A DNA stretch of 64,000 nucleotides from Agrococcus sp. ARC_14 (GTDB lineage Bacteria; Actinomycetota; Actinomycetes; Actinomycetales; Microbacteriaceae): contig NZ_JAKUDO010000001.1 of assembly GCF_022436485.1 (NCBI RefSeq), forward strand, positions 2,604,001-2,668,000, in the 5' to 3' direction. Numbering within the stretch: the first letter of the stretch is position 1; each line of letters begins with the position of its first letter. Position numbers and translations under genes: made by a program. Below the pieces are notes generated by a model. That model saw nothing but the letters and a program-made list of their open reading frames with translations, did not search any database and had not been told where the DNA came from. Shown here one piece after another: positions 28,039 through 38,040 of this stretch.

Positions 28039-28716
28039 TCAGGACGCAGCGCGCTCGGCTTCGACGACCGGCTCGGACACCTCGTCGTCGAGGGTGATGA
28101 CGCCGTAGGACCAGCCCTTGCGACGGTAGACGACGGCGCACTCACCGTTGGCATCGTCGATGAAGAGGTAGAAGGGGTGGCCGACGAGCTCCATCTGATC
28201 GACGGCATCGCGCACGCTCATGCGCTTCGCGGGGAAGCGCTTCTGGCGGATCACGACGGGCGACCACTCGTTCTCGGCCTCGTGCTGCGCCTCGACGGTG
28301 GGGATCGATCCGGTGCGGACGGCCTCGACGACCGCGGGGTCTGCAGGCGTGATGTCGACCTGGTCGAAGCCGTTCGCGACGGCATCGTGGAGCGGCGTGC
28401 GGCGGCGGGCGCTGTGGTCGGTGCGCTTGTCGTGCACGCGGCGCGCGCGCTCCATGACGCGGTGGAAGGCGGAGTCGAACGCCATGTACTTGTCGGGTCC
28501 ATCGGATTCAGCGCGGATGATGGAGCCAGGACCGTGGACGGTGATCTCCACGCGGCCGCCGGCGACCGACGTATGAGGAACCGCGTGCCGGGTGAGCTTG
28601 ACATCGAGAGCGGTGGCGCGCGGCAAGAGCTGGGTGACCTTCGTCAGCTTCTCCTCGGCGTACGCACGGAATCGGTCTGTGATGTCTGCGCCCTTGGCGC
28701 CGAACGTGATGTCCAT
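28039..28716 (-). CDS. hpf: Ribosome hibernation promoting factor, long form
   Basis: 225-residue two-domain protein. The N-terminal S30AE domain (MDITFGAKGADITDRFRAYA, then KLTRHAVPHTSVAGGRVEIT) binds the ribosomal decoding region. The C-terminal dimerisation domain (KRFPAKRMSVRDAVDQMELV, then HPFYLFIDDANGECAVVYRR) joins two ribosomes into 100S particles. The long form is typical of actinobacteria. ATG at 28716 is selected because GGGAGG lies 5 nt upstream; an earlier ATG at 28779 has no support. A TAGAGT sequence 62 nt upstream (28778-28783) may be its -10 box. Confidence 0.95.
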   Translation of the reverse strand: MDITFGAKGADITDRFRAYAEEKLTKVTQLLPRATALDVKLTRHAVPHTSVAGGRVEITVHGPGSIIRAESDGPDKYMAFDSAFHRVMERARRVHDKRTDHSARRRTPLHDAVANGFDQVDITPADPAVVEAVRTGSIPTVEAQHEAENEWSPVVIRQKRFPAKRMSVRDAVDQMELVGHPFYLFIDDANGECAVVYRRKGWSYGVITLDDEVSEPVVEAERAAS

Positions 28717-28800
28717 CGTGGCCTCCCGGAATGATCGGCGTCGGCGCAGTGGCTGCTGGGCCGACTTGCGTGCCGTCACTCTACCCCCGCCGACCTTGGC

Positions 28801-29451
28801 TCACGCCAGCGGTTCCACCACCCTTCGCTGTGTCCTCGCGACGGCGGCGATCCCGACCGGCTCGCACCCAGCCGCACGCAGCGCACGCACCGCCTCGCGC
28901 ACGGTCGCCCCGCTCGTCACGACGTCGTCGACCACCACGACCGGTCGCCCGCCGAGCGCCCGCACTGCGCGCGGAGGCAGCACGAGCGAGCCCTGCGCCG
29001 CCAGCGCGCGCTCCGCGACCGTGCGCTCCTTCTGCGCGCCGCTCCGCCGCGCAGCGCCTCCCCTCCTGAGTGCGATCGAACGCAGCCCGGCCGCCCGCAC
29101 GACGAGCGCGACAGGGTCGAACCCGCGCCGACGCATCCCCGCCCGACTCGACGGCACGCGCACGAGCTCGGCCTCCGGCAGCACGGCCAGCACCAGCTGC
29201 AGCCCCGCCGCGAGCGCCCGCGCCTCCGCTCGCGCGCCGTGCTCCTTGCACGCGACCACCAGCGAGCGCACCGGCCCCGCGTACTCGGCGGCGGCCACGA
29301 GCGGCAGCCCGTCGAGCACCTCGCGCACCGGACCGGCCAGCAGCAGCGCCCTGCATGCTGCGCACACGGCGACGTCGAGCGCGTCGCAGCCGGCGCACGC
29401 GACCGGCCACAGCACGCTCGCCGCCTCGCGCAGCGCCGCGGTGAGCTCCAT
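28801..29451 (-). CDS. comF: ComF family phosphoribosyltransferase-like protein
   Basis: 216-residue ComF-type protein. The N-terminal zinc ribbon is CAGCDALDVAVCAAC (residues 18-32) and the PRPP-binding loop is VVVVDDVVTSGATVREA. The RRRGFDPVALVVRAAG and RTQRRV blocks are conserved in the family. ComF is linked to DNA uptake in competent bacteria, but its biochemical activity in actinobacteria is not settled. It lies 71 nt after lpqB on the same strand, completing the mtrA-mtrB-lpqB-comF order. Confidence 0.88.
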   Translation of the reverse strand: MELTAALREAASVLWPVACAGCDALDVAVCAACRALLLAGPVREVLDGLPLVAAAEYAGPVRSLVVACKEHGARAEARALAAGLQLVLAVLPEAELVRVPSSRAGMRRRGFDPVALVVRAAGLRSIALRRGGAARRSGAQKERTVAERALAAQGSLVLPPRAVRALGGRPVVVVDDVVTSGATVREAVRALRAAGCEPVGIAAVARTQRRVVEPLA

Positions 29452-29522
29452 GTCGGGAGCATGCCGGGCGGATGCGCGGGCGCGCTCGAGCACAGACCCC
29501 GCCTGTGGAGAAGCCCGCCTGG

Positions 29523-31172
29523 CTACTGCTGGGTGGCGATGAGCCGGAGCGGCTCGAGCCCTGCGGCTGGGCTCCAGACGCGACCCTGCAGCGACAGCAG
29601 CGCGCCGTCGGCACTGAGCGCCCTGAGCGTCGAGATGCCCTGGCTGCCGCCGGCGATCGCCTGCACCGGCTCGCCCGGTGCAGGCAGCTGCTCGGACACG
29701 CCGCCCACGGCGAGCATGGCGATCTGCGCCTGGTCGTCGGCGCTCGAGAGCACCGCGACCTGCGTCGGGCTCACCCATGTGACGTCGCTGGCCGCGCCCT
29801 CGATCGCCGGCAGCGGGTAGGGCTCGCCGAGCGCGACGGGCCTGCCGCTCGCGTCTCGCACGACCGCCAGCACCCAGGCCCGGCTGTCGCCCTCCTCGCC
29901 GGTCACGAGCGCGAGCCGGGAGCCGTCGCGCGCGAGCTCCATCGCCGCGATGCGCGCGAGCCCGGGCGGCAGCGGCAGCTCGGTGCGCTCACCGCCGCGC
30001 CAGGCGAGCAGGCGCGGAGCAGCCGCGACCTCCTGCAGCAGCACCCAGCCGCTGTCGTCGACAGTCGGGGCGACGCCCGCGTCCGTCGAGATGACGACGG
30101 GCTCTGCTCCTGGCAGGATCCAGGCAGCCGTCGTGCCGGTGTGCGCCACGCCGCCCTCTGCGCCGACCGTGTAGCTCGTCGCCCCGATCGCGGCGAGCGT
30201 TGCGCCCACGTCGTCTGGCACGGGGGCGCTGCCACCGACCGGGTGCAGGCTCGTGCCCTCGAGCACGAGCGGCTGCGGGTCGACGTCGCCTTCGTCAATG
30301 ATCGCGGCGTCGGCGCTCGAGGCGACGAGCCCCTCGCGTCCCTCGACCTCGACCAGCACCTCGCGGACACCGACCTCGCGCAGCGACAGCGCCAGCTGCG
30401 CGGCGAGCGGCGAGAGGCTGCCTGGCCCCAGCTGGTCGACCTGTGGGCTGTTGAGCGTGATCGTCATGGTGGTGCCGTCGACGCGCGACTGACCGACGCG
30501 CGACGCCTCCACCGCGCCGAAGGTCGAGACTGCGGGCGAGAGCCAGGTGGACGGCCCTGCCAGCAGCGCGTCGATGATGCGCTCGGAGAGCGTCGTGGCG
30601 GTGCGCGCGAACCACCGCACCTCCGGCACCGTGCGGGTGCCGTCCTGGGTGAGCCAGTGCAGCGTGTGCGCACGGAAGAGCGCGTTGAAGTAGTAGGCGG
30701 TGAGCACGATGCCGTCCGGCGCCTCGGCGATGCGCCACTCGCCGTCGACCATCTCGAGCGCGAACTCCAGCATGCGGTCGTCACCCGTGAGCTGCAGCGC
30801 GCCTCTCGCGTCGACCTCCGAGAGGCCCGACACCACCGCGTTCGCCGCGGTGTCGCCGGTGAGCGAGAGCTCCGGCGGTGCGCCAGAGCGCACGATCACG
30901 CGCGCGCTGGGATCCCAGCCGTCAGCCGCCTCCTCAGAGAGGTACTCGCGAGCGATCGCGTAGTCCTCTCCCGGAGTGATGGCGGCCGCGAGGAAGCCGA
31001 GGATGATCTCCTCCTGCGTGGCGCCGGGCTGCGGCTCCGGCGCCAGGAAGACCAGGTCGTTCGTCTGCTCGCTCGTGTCGACCTGCCCCTCGACGACGGG
31101 TCCGGCGTCGGGGATGGCGACGCAGCCGACCAGGGCGAGCACTGCCAGGAGCGCGAGCGCGGTGCGCTTCAT
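29523..31172 (-). CDS. lpqB: LpqB-family lipoprotein with GerMN and beta-propeller domains
   Basis: 549-residue exported lipoprotein. The signal peptide ends in LALVGC (Cys17). A GerMN domain spans about residues 180-280 (RIIDALLAGPSTWLSPAVST) and a C-terminal propeller-like region follows. LpqB interacts with the sensor kinase MtrB and modulates MtrA phosphorylation in mycobacteria. The start overlaps the mtrB stop by 4 nt. Length and gene order are standard for the family. Confidence 0.94.
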   Translation of the reverse strand: MKRTALALLAVLALVGCVAIPDAGPVVEGQVDTSEQTNDLVFLAPEPQPGATQEEIILGFLAAAITPGEDYAIAREYLSEEAADGWDPSARVIVRSGAPPELSLTGDTAANAVVSGLSEVDARGALQLTGDDRMLEFALEMVDGEWRIAEAPDGIVLTAYYFNALFRAHTLHWLTQDGTRTVPEVRWFARTATTLSERIIDALLAGPSTWLSPAVSTFGAVEASRVGQSRVDGTTMTITLNSPQVDQLGPGSLSPLAAQLALSLREVGVREVLVEVEGREGLVASSADAAIIDEGDVDPQPLVLEGTSLHPVGGSAPVPDDVGATLAAIGATSYTVGAEGGVAHTGTTAAWILPGAEPVVISTDAGVAPTVDDSGWVLLQEVAAAPRLLAWRGGERTELPLPPGLARIAAMELARDGSRLALVTGEEGDSRAWVLAVVRDASGRPVALGEPYPLPAIEGAASDVTWVSPTQVAVLSSADDQAQIAMLAVGGVSEQLPAPGEPVQAIAGGSQGISTLRALSADGALLSLQGRVWSPAAGLEPLRLIATQQ

Positions 31173-32875
31173 CGGTCGACCTCCTCTGTGGTGGTCTCGA
31201 CGGTGGGATCGACGAGCGCGATCGGCGCGCCCTCGGGCTCGGGCTCGGGCGCTGACTCCTGGCGCTGGTTCGGCATCGCGACCGGCAGCACGAGCGGCTG
31301 GGTGTCGTCGGGCGCCAGCTCGATCGGCGAGGCGACCGCCCGCGCCCCCGCGCGCGGCAGCGTGAGCCGGAACTGCGTGCCCTCGCCGGGCAGCGACCAC
31401 ACGTCGATCCAGCCGCCGTGCAGCGCCGCGTCGTCGCGGCTGATCGAGAGCCCGAGGCCGGTGCCGCCCGTGCGGCGCTGTCGCGACGGATCCGCCCGCC
31501 AGAAGCGGTCGAACACGCGGCCCACCTCCTCCTCGGTCATGCCGACGCCGTTGTCGCGCACGGCGATCGCCGCCGCATCCGTCGACGAGTCGACGATCAC
31601 CACGACGGGCCTGCCCTCGCCGTGGTCGATGGCGTTGCCGAGCAGGTTCTGCAGGATCCGGCGGATGCGGCGCGGGTCGACCTCCGCCTCGAAGTGCCCG
31701 CCCGGCGCCACCAGTCGCAGTTCGGTGCCGCGCTCGGCGGCGAGCGGCTCGACCGCGGCGATCTCGCGCTCGGCGAGCCGTACGAGGTTGGTGGGCTCGA
31801 TCTCGAGCTGCGCGGCTCCCGCGTCGAAGCGGCTGAGCTCGAGCAGGTCGGCCAGCAGCTGCTCGAAGCGCTCGATCTGCGCGTGCAGCAGCTCGACGGT
31901 GCGACTCGAGACCGGGTCGAACGACGCGCGCCGGTCGTGCAGCACGTCGCCCGCGAGCCGGATGGTCGTGAGGGGCGTGCGCAGCTCGTGCGACACATCC
32001 GAGACGAAGCGCTGCTGCACCGTCGAGAGCGTCGCCAGCTCGTTGATCTGCCGCGAGATCGAGTCGGCCATGTCGTTGAACGAGCGGCCCAGCTTCGCCA
32101 GCTCGTCGTCGCCGCGCACCGGGATCCGCACGTCGAGCTCGCCGGCGGCGATGCGCGCGCTCGACTCGGCGGCAGTCTGCACGGGACCGACGATGAGCCG
32201 CGCGACCATCCAGGTGATGAGGCCGATGAGCGCGATGAGCGCGAGACCCCCGAGCACCATCGTCAGCTGCATGAAGTCGAGCGTCTCCTGCGTCGACTGC
32301 AGGCTCGTCATCAGATAGAGCTCGTACTGCCCGGTGAGCGGCACGTCGACGACCGTGCCGACGATGAGCCCCGGTTCGCCGCCGTTCGCGGTCGGGATCC
32401 GCACCGATTGGTAGTGCGGGCTCTCGGATGCGTCGGCCACGGCCGTGCGCAGCTCGGGGGTGAGGAGGTCGGCACCGAAGGCCTGCGACTGCACGTCGTT
32501 CATCGACAGCAGCGTCTCCACCTGGCCATCGGTGCGCAGCATCGCGTACTCGGTCGTGGAGCGGGTCGAGATGATGTCGGAGATCGCGTCGAGCGCCGTC
32601 TCCTGCAGCGCATCCACCTCACCGCTCGTGAGGTTCTCGGTCACGGCCTCGAGGAAGATCTGCTGCATCTGGCCGGTCGCCTGCGCCGCCTCGACGAGGG
32701 CATCGTCGCGGCGGGTCTCGAACAGGTTCTGCCCGACGGATGCCGACATGTAGCCGAAGACGCCGACGAGGGCGAGCGTCGAGAGCACCATGCTGGCGGC
32801 GACGACACGCGCCTGCAGCGAGCGGCGGAGCATGCCGGTCGCCTGCTCCCACAGCGGGAGGCGTCGTGCGGCCAC
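31169..32875 (-). CDS. mtrB: Two-component sensor histidine kinase MtrB
   Basis: 568-residue membrane kinase. Two helices (about residues 25-45 and 205-230) flank an extracellular sensor region. These are followed by HAMP, a HisKA domain with the phosphorylated His in RFVSDVSHELRTPL, and the ATPase domain with NLLGNAIDHGEG (N box), VRDNGVGMTEEE (G1) and GGTGLGLSI (G2). The last 60 residues are an acidic/Pro-rich tail. GTG start, 7 nt after the mtrA stop. MtrB controls cell division and envelope genes through MtrA. Confidence 0.96.
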   Translation of the reverse strand: MAARRLPLWEQATGMLRRSLQARVVAASMVLSTLALVGVFGYMSASVGQNLFETRRDDALVEAAQATGQMQQIFLEAVTENLTSGEVDALQETALDAISDIISTRSTTEYAMLRTDGQVETLLSMNDVQSQAFGADLLTPELRTAVADASESPHYQSVRIPTANGGEPGLIVGTVVDVPLTGQYELYLMTSLQSTQETLDFMQLTMVLGGLALIALIGLITWMVARLIVGPVQTAAESSARIAAGELDVRIPVRGDDELAKLGRSFNDMADSISRQINELATLSTVQQRFVSDVSHELRTPLTTIRLAGDVLHDRRASFDPVSSRTVELLHAQIERFEQLLADLLELSRFDAGAAQLEIEPTNLVRLAEREIAAVEPLAAERGTELRLVAPGGHFEAEVDPRRIRRILQNLLGNAIDHGEGRPVVVIVDSSTDAAAIAVRDNGVGMTEEEVGRVFDRFWRADPSRQRRTGGTGLGLSISRDDAALHGGWIDVWSLPGEGTQFRLTLPRAGARAVASPIELAPDDTQPLVLPVAMPNQRQESAPEPEPEGAPIALVDPTVETTTEEVDR

Positions 32876-32882
32876 CGCTGGC

Positions 32883-33569
32883 TCAGCCCTGTGGCGCGCC
32901 GGCGCGATAGCCGACCCCGCGCACGGTCGTCACGACCACGGGGTTGTCGACATCGCGCTCGACCTTGGAGCGCAGCCGCTGCACGTGCACGTTCACGAGG
33001 CGCGTGTCGGCCTTGTAGTGGTAGCCCCAGACCTGCTCGAGCAGCATCTCGCGCGAGAACACCTGCGTGGGCTTGGAGGCGAGCGTCACCAGCAGCTCGA
33101 ACTCGAGCGGCGTGAGCGCGATCGGCGCACCGGCGCGCGCGACCTGGTGGCCATCGACGTCGATCTCGAGGTCAGCGACCTTCAGCGTGCCCGTGTCCGC
33201 CGCCCGCTGCGGGCGCAGGCGGGTGCGCACGCGAGCGATGAGCTCCTTCGGGTTGAAGGGCTTCACGACGTAGTCGTCGGCACCGGACTCGAGGCCGACC
33301 ACGATGTCGGTCGGGTCGCCCTTCGCGGTGAGCATGATGATGGGAACGCCGGACTCGGCGCGGATCTCGGTGCAGATCTGGATGCCGTCCTTGCCGGGCA
33401 GCATGAGGTCGAGCAGCACGAGATCGGGGCGCACCTCATGGAAGCGGCCCATCGCCTGCCCGCCGTCGGCGCAGTACTCGAGCGCGTATCCCTCGCCCGC
33501 GAGCACGATACCGATCATCTCGGCGAGCGCAGGGTCATCGTCGACGACGAGGATCGTCTGCTCCGACAT
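32883..33569 (-). CDS. mtrA: Two-component response regulator MtrA
   Basis: 228-residue OmpR-type regulator. The receiver domain has the acidic pocket VVDDD and the phospho-acceptor Asp54 in LLDLMLPGKDG; the winged-helix output domain ends in RLRSKVERDVDNPVVVTTVRGVGYR. Identity to MtrA orthologues is evident from these blocks. ATG at 33569 has GGGAG 5-6 nt upstream. First gene of mtrA-mtrB-lpqB, transcribed leftward. Confidence 0.97.
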   Translation of the reverse strand: MSEQTILVVDDDPALAEMIGIVLAGEGYALEYCADGGQAMGRFHEVRPDLVLLDLMLPGKDGIQICTEIRAESGVPIIMLTAKGDPTDIVVGLESGADDYVVKPFNPKELIARVRTRLRPQRAADTGTLKVADLEIDVDGHQVARAGAPIALTPLEFELLVTLASKPTQVFSREMLLEQVWGYHYKADTRLVNVHVQRLRSKVERDVDNPVVVTTVRGVGYRAGAPQG

Positions 33570-33704
33570 GGGCGCTCCCTTCGTGCGGGCCCCGGGTCTG
33601 CCCCGGATGCCGCGTCTGCGCGGCTCTCGCCACTGTATCCGAGCGGCTTCCCCGCTGGCTGAGCCGCTCCGCCCCCGAAGGCGACGGAGCGTGTCGAAGG
33701 GCGC

Positions 33705-35531
<1,827 letters not shown>

Positions 35532-35844
35532 ATGGCCTCCATTGTCCCGCACGCGCGCGCACCCCTCTGCGCTCCCCTTCGAGTGGCGCCTCCCAGCAAC
35601 GAGTGGCGCCTCCCCACATCGAATGGCGCCTCCCAGCAACGAGTGGCGCCTCCCCACATCGAATGGCGCCTCCCAGCAACGAGTGGCGCCTTCCCACATC
35701 GAATGGCGCTCTGCGCCATGAGCCGCCACTCGATCGCGGGAAGCGCCACTCGATCGCGGGAAGCGCCACTCGATCGCAGGAGGCGCCACTCGATCGCGGG
35801 AAGCGCCAATCGATCGCCCGGACGCGGGGTCCGGATGCGGCGGG
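35532..35844. other. Non-coding gap between ispE and the ABC-F gene
   Basis: This 313-nt gap is almost filled by the 240-bp array described next. Outside the array there is only the ABC-F ribosome site on one side and 24 nt before the ispE stop on the other. Open frames crossing it exist on both strands, but the 20-bp unit is not a multiple of three and the frames encode no recognisable protein. Confidence 0.8.
35581..35820. repeat. Array of twelve 20-bp units in two opposed arms
   Basis: The left arm (35581-35720) holds seven 20-bp units beginning GARTGGCGCC, with ends alternating CAGCAAC and CACATC, so that two 40-bp blocks (35601-35640 and 35641-35680) are identical. The right arm (35721-35820) holds five 20-bp units with core GCGCCACTCGATCGCGGG, which is the inverted form of the same GAGTGGCGC core. 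The opposed arms can fold on each other. Twenty bp is close to two helical turns, so every core lies on the same face of the DNA. Not a CRISPR: there are no unique spacers. Confidence 0.9.
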
Positions 35845-36768
35845 TCAGTCGATGAGGCGGGCGCCAGGCACGGGGCCGGTCACCTTGACCGCCACGAGCT
35901 GCGCCGTCGAGAGCGAGATCTGCACCTCGATGGCCGACTCCAGATCGTCGCAGAGGAAGGCCACGGTCGGCCCCGATCCGGAGACGATCCCGGCCAGCGC
36001 ACCCGATCGCTCCCCCAGCTCGAGCGTGCCCGACAGGCGCGGCATGAGTCGCAGCGCGGGCGCCTGCAGGTCGTTCTGCAGCGACTCGGCGAGCATGCCG
36101 GCGTCGCCGGCGCGCAGCGCCTGCAGCACCCGCGCATCCACGGTCGGCACGTCGTGCGCCGGCGCGATGTCGGCGGCGTGCAGCGCGCGGTGCTCGTCGA
36201 GCGCACGGTAGACGTCCGGGGTCGACAGCCCGGCGTCGGCGTAGGCGAGCACCCAGTGGAACTGCCCCTTCGCGAGCGCCGGCGAGAGCTGATCGCCGCG
36301 GCCCGTGCCTATTGCGGTGCCACCCGCGAGCGCGAACGGCACGTCGGCGCCCAGCTCGCGAGCGATCTCGTGCAGCGCCTCCCGACCCAGGTGCAGCCCC
36401 CACAGCTCGTCGCACGCGACCAGCGTGGCTGCCGCGTCGGCGGATCCGCCGCCCATGCCGCCGGCGATCGGCACGTGCTTCTCGATCGAGAGCGCGACGC
36501 CGCCCGTGACGCGGCCTCGGCGAGCGAGCGCCATCGCAGCCCGGATCGCCAGGTTGTCCGCTCCGGTCGAGAGGTGCGCGTGCGGCACCGGGCCCGAGAA
36601 GCGCACCGAGAAGTCGGGCGCCTCGCTCGCCTCCACGAACTCATAGAGGCTGACGGCCTGGTAGGCGGTGGCGACGTCGTGGTAGCCGTCGTCCTGCAGC
36701 GCGCCCACGCCGAGGTGCACGTTGATCTTGCCGGGCGCTTTCGCCCGGACTGTGCTGCCGCGTGCCAC
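35845..36768 (-). CDS. ispE: 4-diphosphocytidyl-2-C-methyl-D-erythritol kinase
   Basis: 307-residue GHMP kinase of the MEP isoprenoid pathway, phosphorylating CDP-ME. The [12 protein letters not shown] substrate block, the ATP loop [17 protein letters not shown] and the C-terminal [13 protein letters not shown] motif are all present. GTG at 36768 is supported by TAGGTT 6 nt upstream. In actinobacteria ispE normally follows rsmA directly; here a DUF4287-like gene and an opposing YjbR gene lie between. Confidence 0.95.
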   Translation of the reverse strand: MARGSTVRAKAPGKINVHLGVGALQDDGYHDVATAYQAVSLYEFVEASEAPDFSVRFSGPVPHAHLSTGADNLAIRAAMALARRGRVTGGVALSIEKHVPIAGGMGGGSADAAATLVACDELWGLHLGREALHEIARELGADVPFALAGGTAIGTGRGDQLSPALAKGQFHWVLAYADAGLSTPDVYRALDEHRALHAADIAPAHDVPTVDARVLQALRAGDAGMLAESLQNDLQAPALRLMPRLSGTLELGERSGALAGIVSGSGPTVAFLCDDLESAIEVQISLSTAQLVAVKVTGPVPGARLID

Positions 36769-36774
36769 GAGTCC

Positions 36775-36780
36775 AACCTA
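36775..36780 (-). promoter_or_regulatory. TAGGTT -10 box for ispE
   Basis: TAGGTT ends 6 nt before the ispE GTG; probably leaderless. Confidence 0.5.
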
Positions 36781-36873
36781 CTGTCCACGGACACCCTCGC
36801 CTGCACACCCCCTGAGCGCCGACGTCCGCGCGTGCGCCCGCTTCCGGCATCGATCGACATCCTCGCCGCGCGC

Positions 36874-36879
36874 TACTCT
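36874..36879 (+). promoter_or_regulatory. TACTCT -10 box for the YjbR gene
   Basis: TACTCT ends 6 nt before the ATG at 36886; probably leaderless. Confidence 0.5.
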
Positions 36880-36885
36880 CCCGCC

Positions 36886-37290
36886 ATGGCGCATCCGCTC
36901 ATGTTCGACGCCGACGACCCGCTGCTGGCGCGCTTGCGCGAGCTCGCGCTCGCCTTCCCCGGCGCGGCCGAGAAGGTCTCGCACGGCCGGCCCGCCTTCT
37001 TCACGACGAAGGTCTTCGCCTACTACGGCGGCACGACCAAGCAGGAGCACAACGCCGGCCTGCACCCGCCGCGGCTGAGCGTGCTGCTCGAGCCCGACGA
37101 GCGCCTCGCGCTGCTCGACGAGGGTGCGCTGGTGCCCGCCTACCTCGGGCCCTCCGGATGGGTCGCGGTCGACCTGCAGGATCCCGACTGGGTGCGCGTG
37201 GCCGAGCTGCTCGACTCGAGCTTCCGCGTGACGGCGACGAAGCGCCTGGTCGCGGAGCTCGACGCCCGCCGCCCGCACGCCGCCCCCTGA
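36886..37290 (+). CDS. MmcQ/YjbR-family protein
   Basis: 134-residue small alpha/beta protein. The pattern LALAFPGAAEKVSHGRPAFFTTKVFAYYGG followed by PRLSVLLEPDERLALLDEG, YLGPSGWVAVDL and a C-terminal helix is that of the MmcQ/YjbR (CyaY-like fold) family. Its role is unclear; DNA binding has been suggested for relatives. Sits in reverse orientation inside the rsmA to ispE run. Confidence 0.88.
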   Translation: MAHPLMFDADDPLLARLRELALAFPGAAEKVSHGRPAFFTTKVFAYYGGTTKQEHNAGLHPPRLSVLLEPDERLALLDEGALVPAYLGPSGWVAVDLQDPDWVRVAELLDSSFRVTATKRLVAELDARRPHAAP

Positions 37291-37509
37291 CGCGCGTCTC
37301 GCACGCCTCCCCCGGCCCGCGGCTCGCACGCCTCCCCAGACCCGCGGCTCGCAAACATGTGGGCATCTGCGCTCTAGCGTGGCCCGTAGCGGCAGATTGC
37401 CACACATGTGCGGCACGAGCGGGAGCGCGAGCACGAGCGCGAGCACGAACGCGAGGCAAGCGTCACAGCGCAGGGCAGACGGGCACCCGCGCGCCGCAGC
37501 GCGCGGACC
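37291..37509. repeat. Intergenic region with three repeat types
   Basis: Between convergent genes. First, about two and a half copies of a 25-bp unit (GCACGCCTCCCC then CCCGCGGCTC). Second, an imperfect inverted repeat: ACATGTGGGCATCTGCGCT (37355-37373) pairs with 37388-37409 except for three single-base bulges, with a 14-nt loop. Third, a 12-bp-period run of GAGCGC/GAGCAC (37417-37457). The inverted repeat could terminate both genes. Confidence 0.65.
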
Positions 37510-38040
37510 TCAGCCCGTGACCGCCGCGAGGATCTCCGCGATCTCGGCCTTCGCTCGCTCCATCGCCGACGCATCCGCCAGCTTCTCGATCGTCAGGGTG
37601 ACGGGCGTGCCCGTCTTGTTGGGCGGCTGCGCCGCGGCGGCAAGCCGTGTGCCGTCGCCCAGCCGCCAGCGCACGACCGGTTGCGACGCCGCAAGGTTCT
37701 CGCGATGCGCGGCGCCGTGCCGTGACTCGATCCGTGCGCGCACCGCCGCGAGCGCCTCGAGCCGCTCCCCCGGCACCGTGCGCGTCACCGACACCGAGAA
37801 CGTGCCGTCGGCCTGCTGCCCCGGCAGCCTGCCCTTGCGCTGCTGCTCGAAGTCGACGGTGATGCCCTGCGCCCACCAGCCGTCGACGCCGTGCTCGGCG
37901 ACCAGCCATCGCGCGGTCTGCGCGTGCGTCCATTGCAGCGCGCCGGCGGCCTCGAGCAGCGCGCGCCACTGCTCGTGGTCGCGCCCCGTGGCCGCCCGCA
38001 GCGCCTCCGGGCCCATGTTCTTCTCGATGCGCTCGACCAT
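37510..38040 (-). CDS. DUF4287-domain-like protein
   Basis: 176-residue protein. The start (MVERIEKNMGPEALRAATGR, then DHEQWRALLEAAG and WLVAEHGVDGWWAQGITVDFEQ) matches the DUF4287 pattern, whose members usually carry a second small domain; here the C-terminal half (SVTRTVPGERLEALAAVRAR onward) resembles an SRPBCC-like strand-helix layout with a final helix KLADASAMERAKAEIAEIL. Function unknown. ATG at 38040 shares one base with the rsmA stop (TGATG), so it is translationally coupled to rsmA. Confidence 0.75.
   Translation of the reverse strand: MVERIEKNMGPEALRAATGRDHEQWRALLEAAGALQWTHAQTARWLVAEHGVDGWWAQGITVDFEQQRKGRLPGQQADGTFSVSVTRTVPGERLEALAAVRARIESRHGAAHRENLAASQPVVRWRLGDGTRLAAAAQPPNKTGTPVTLTIEKLADASAMERAKAEIAEILAAVTG

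Noticed and set aside
35581-35820. CRISPR array
   Set aside because: Units are contiguous with no unique spacers, the two arms are in opposite orientation and no cas gene is present.
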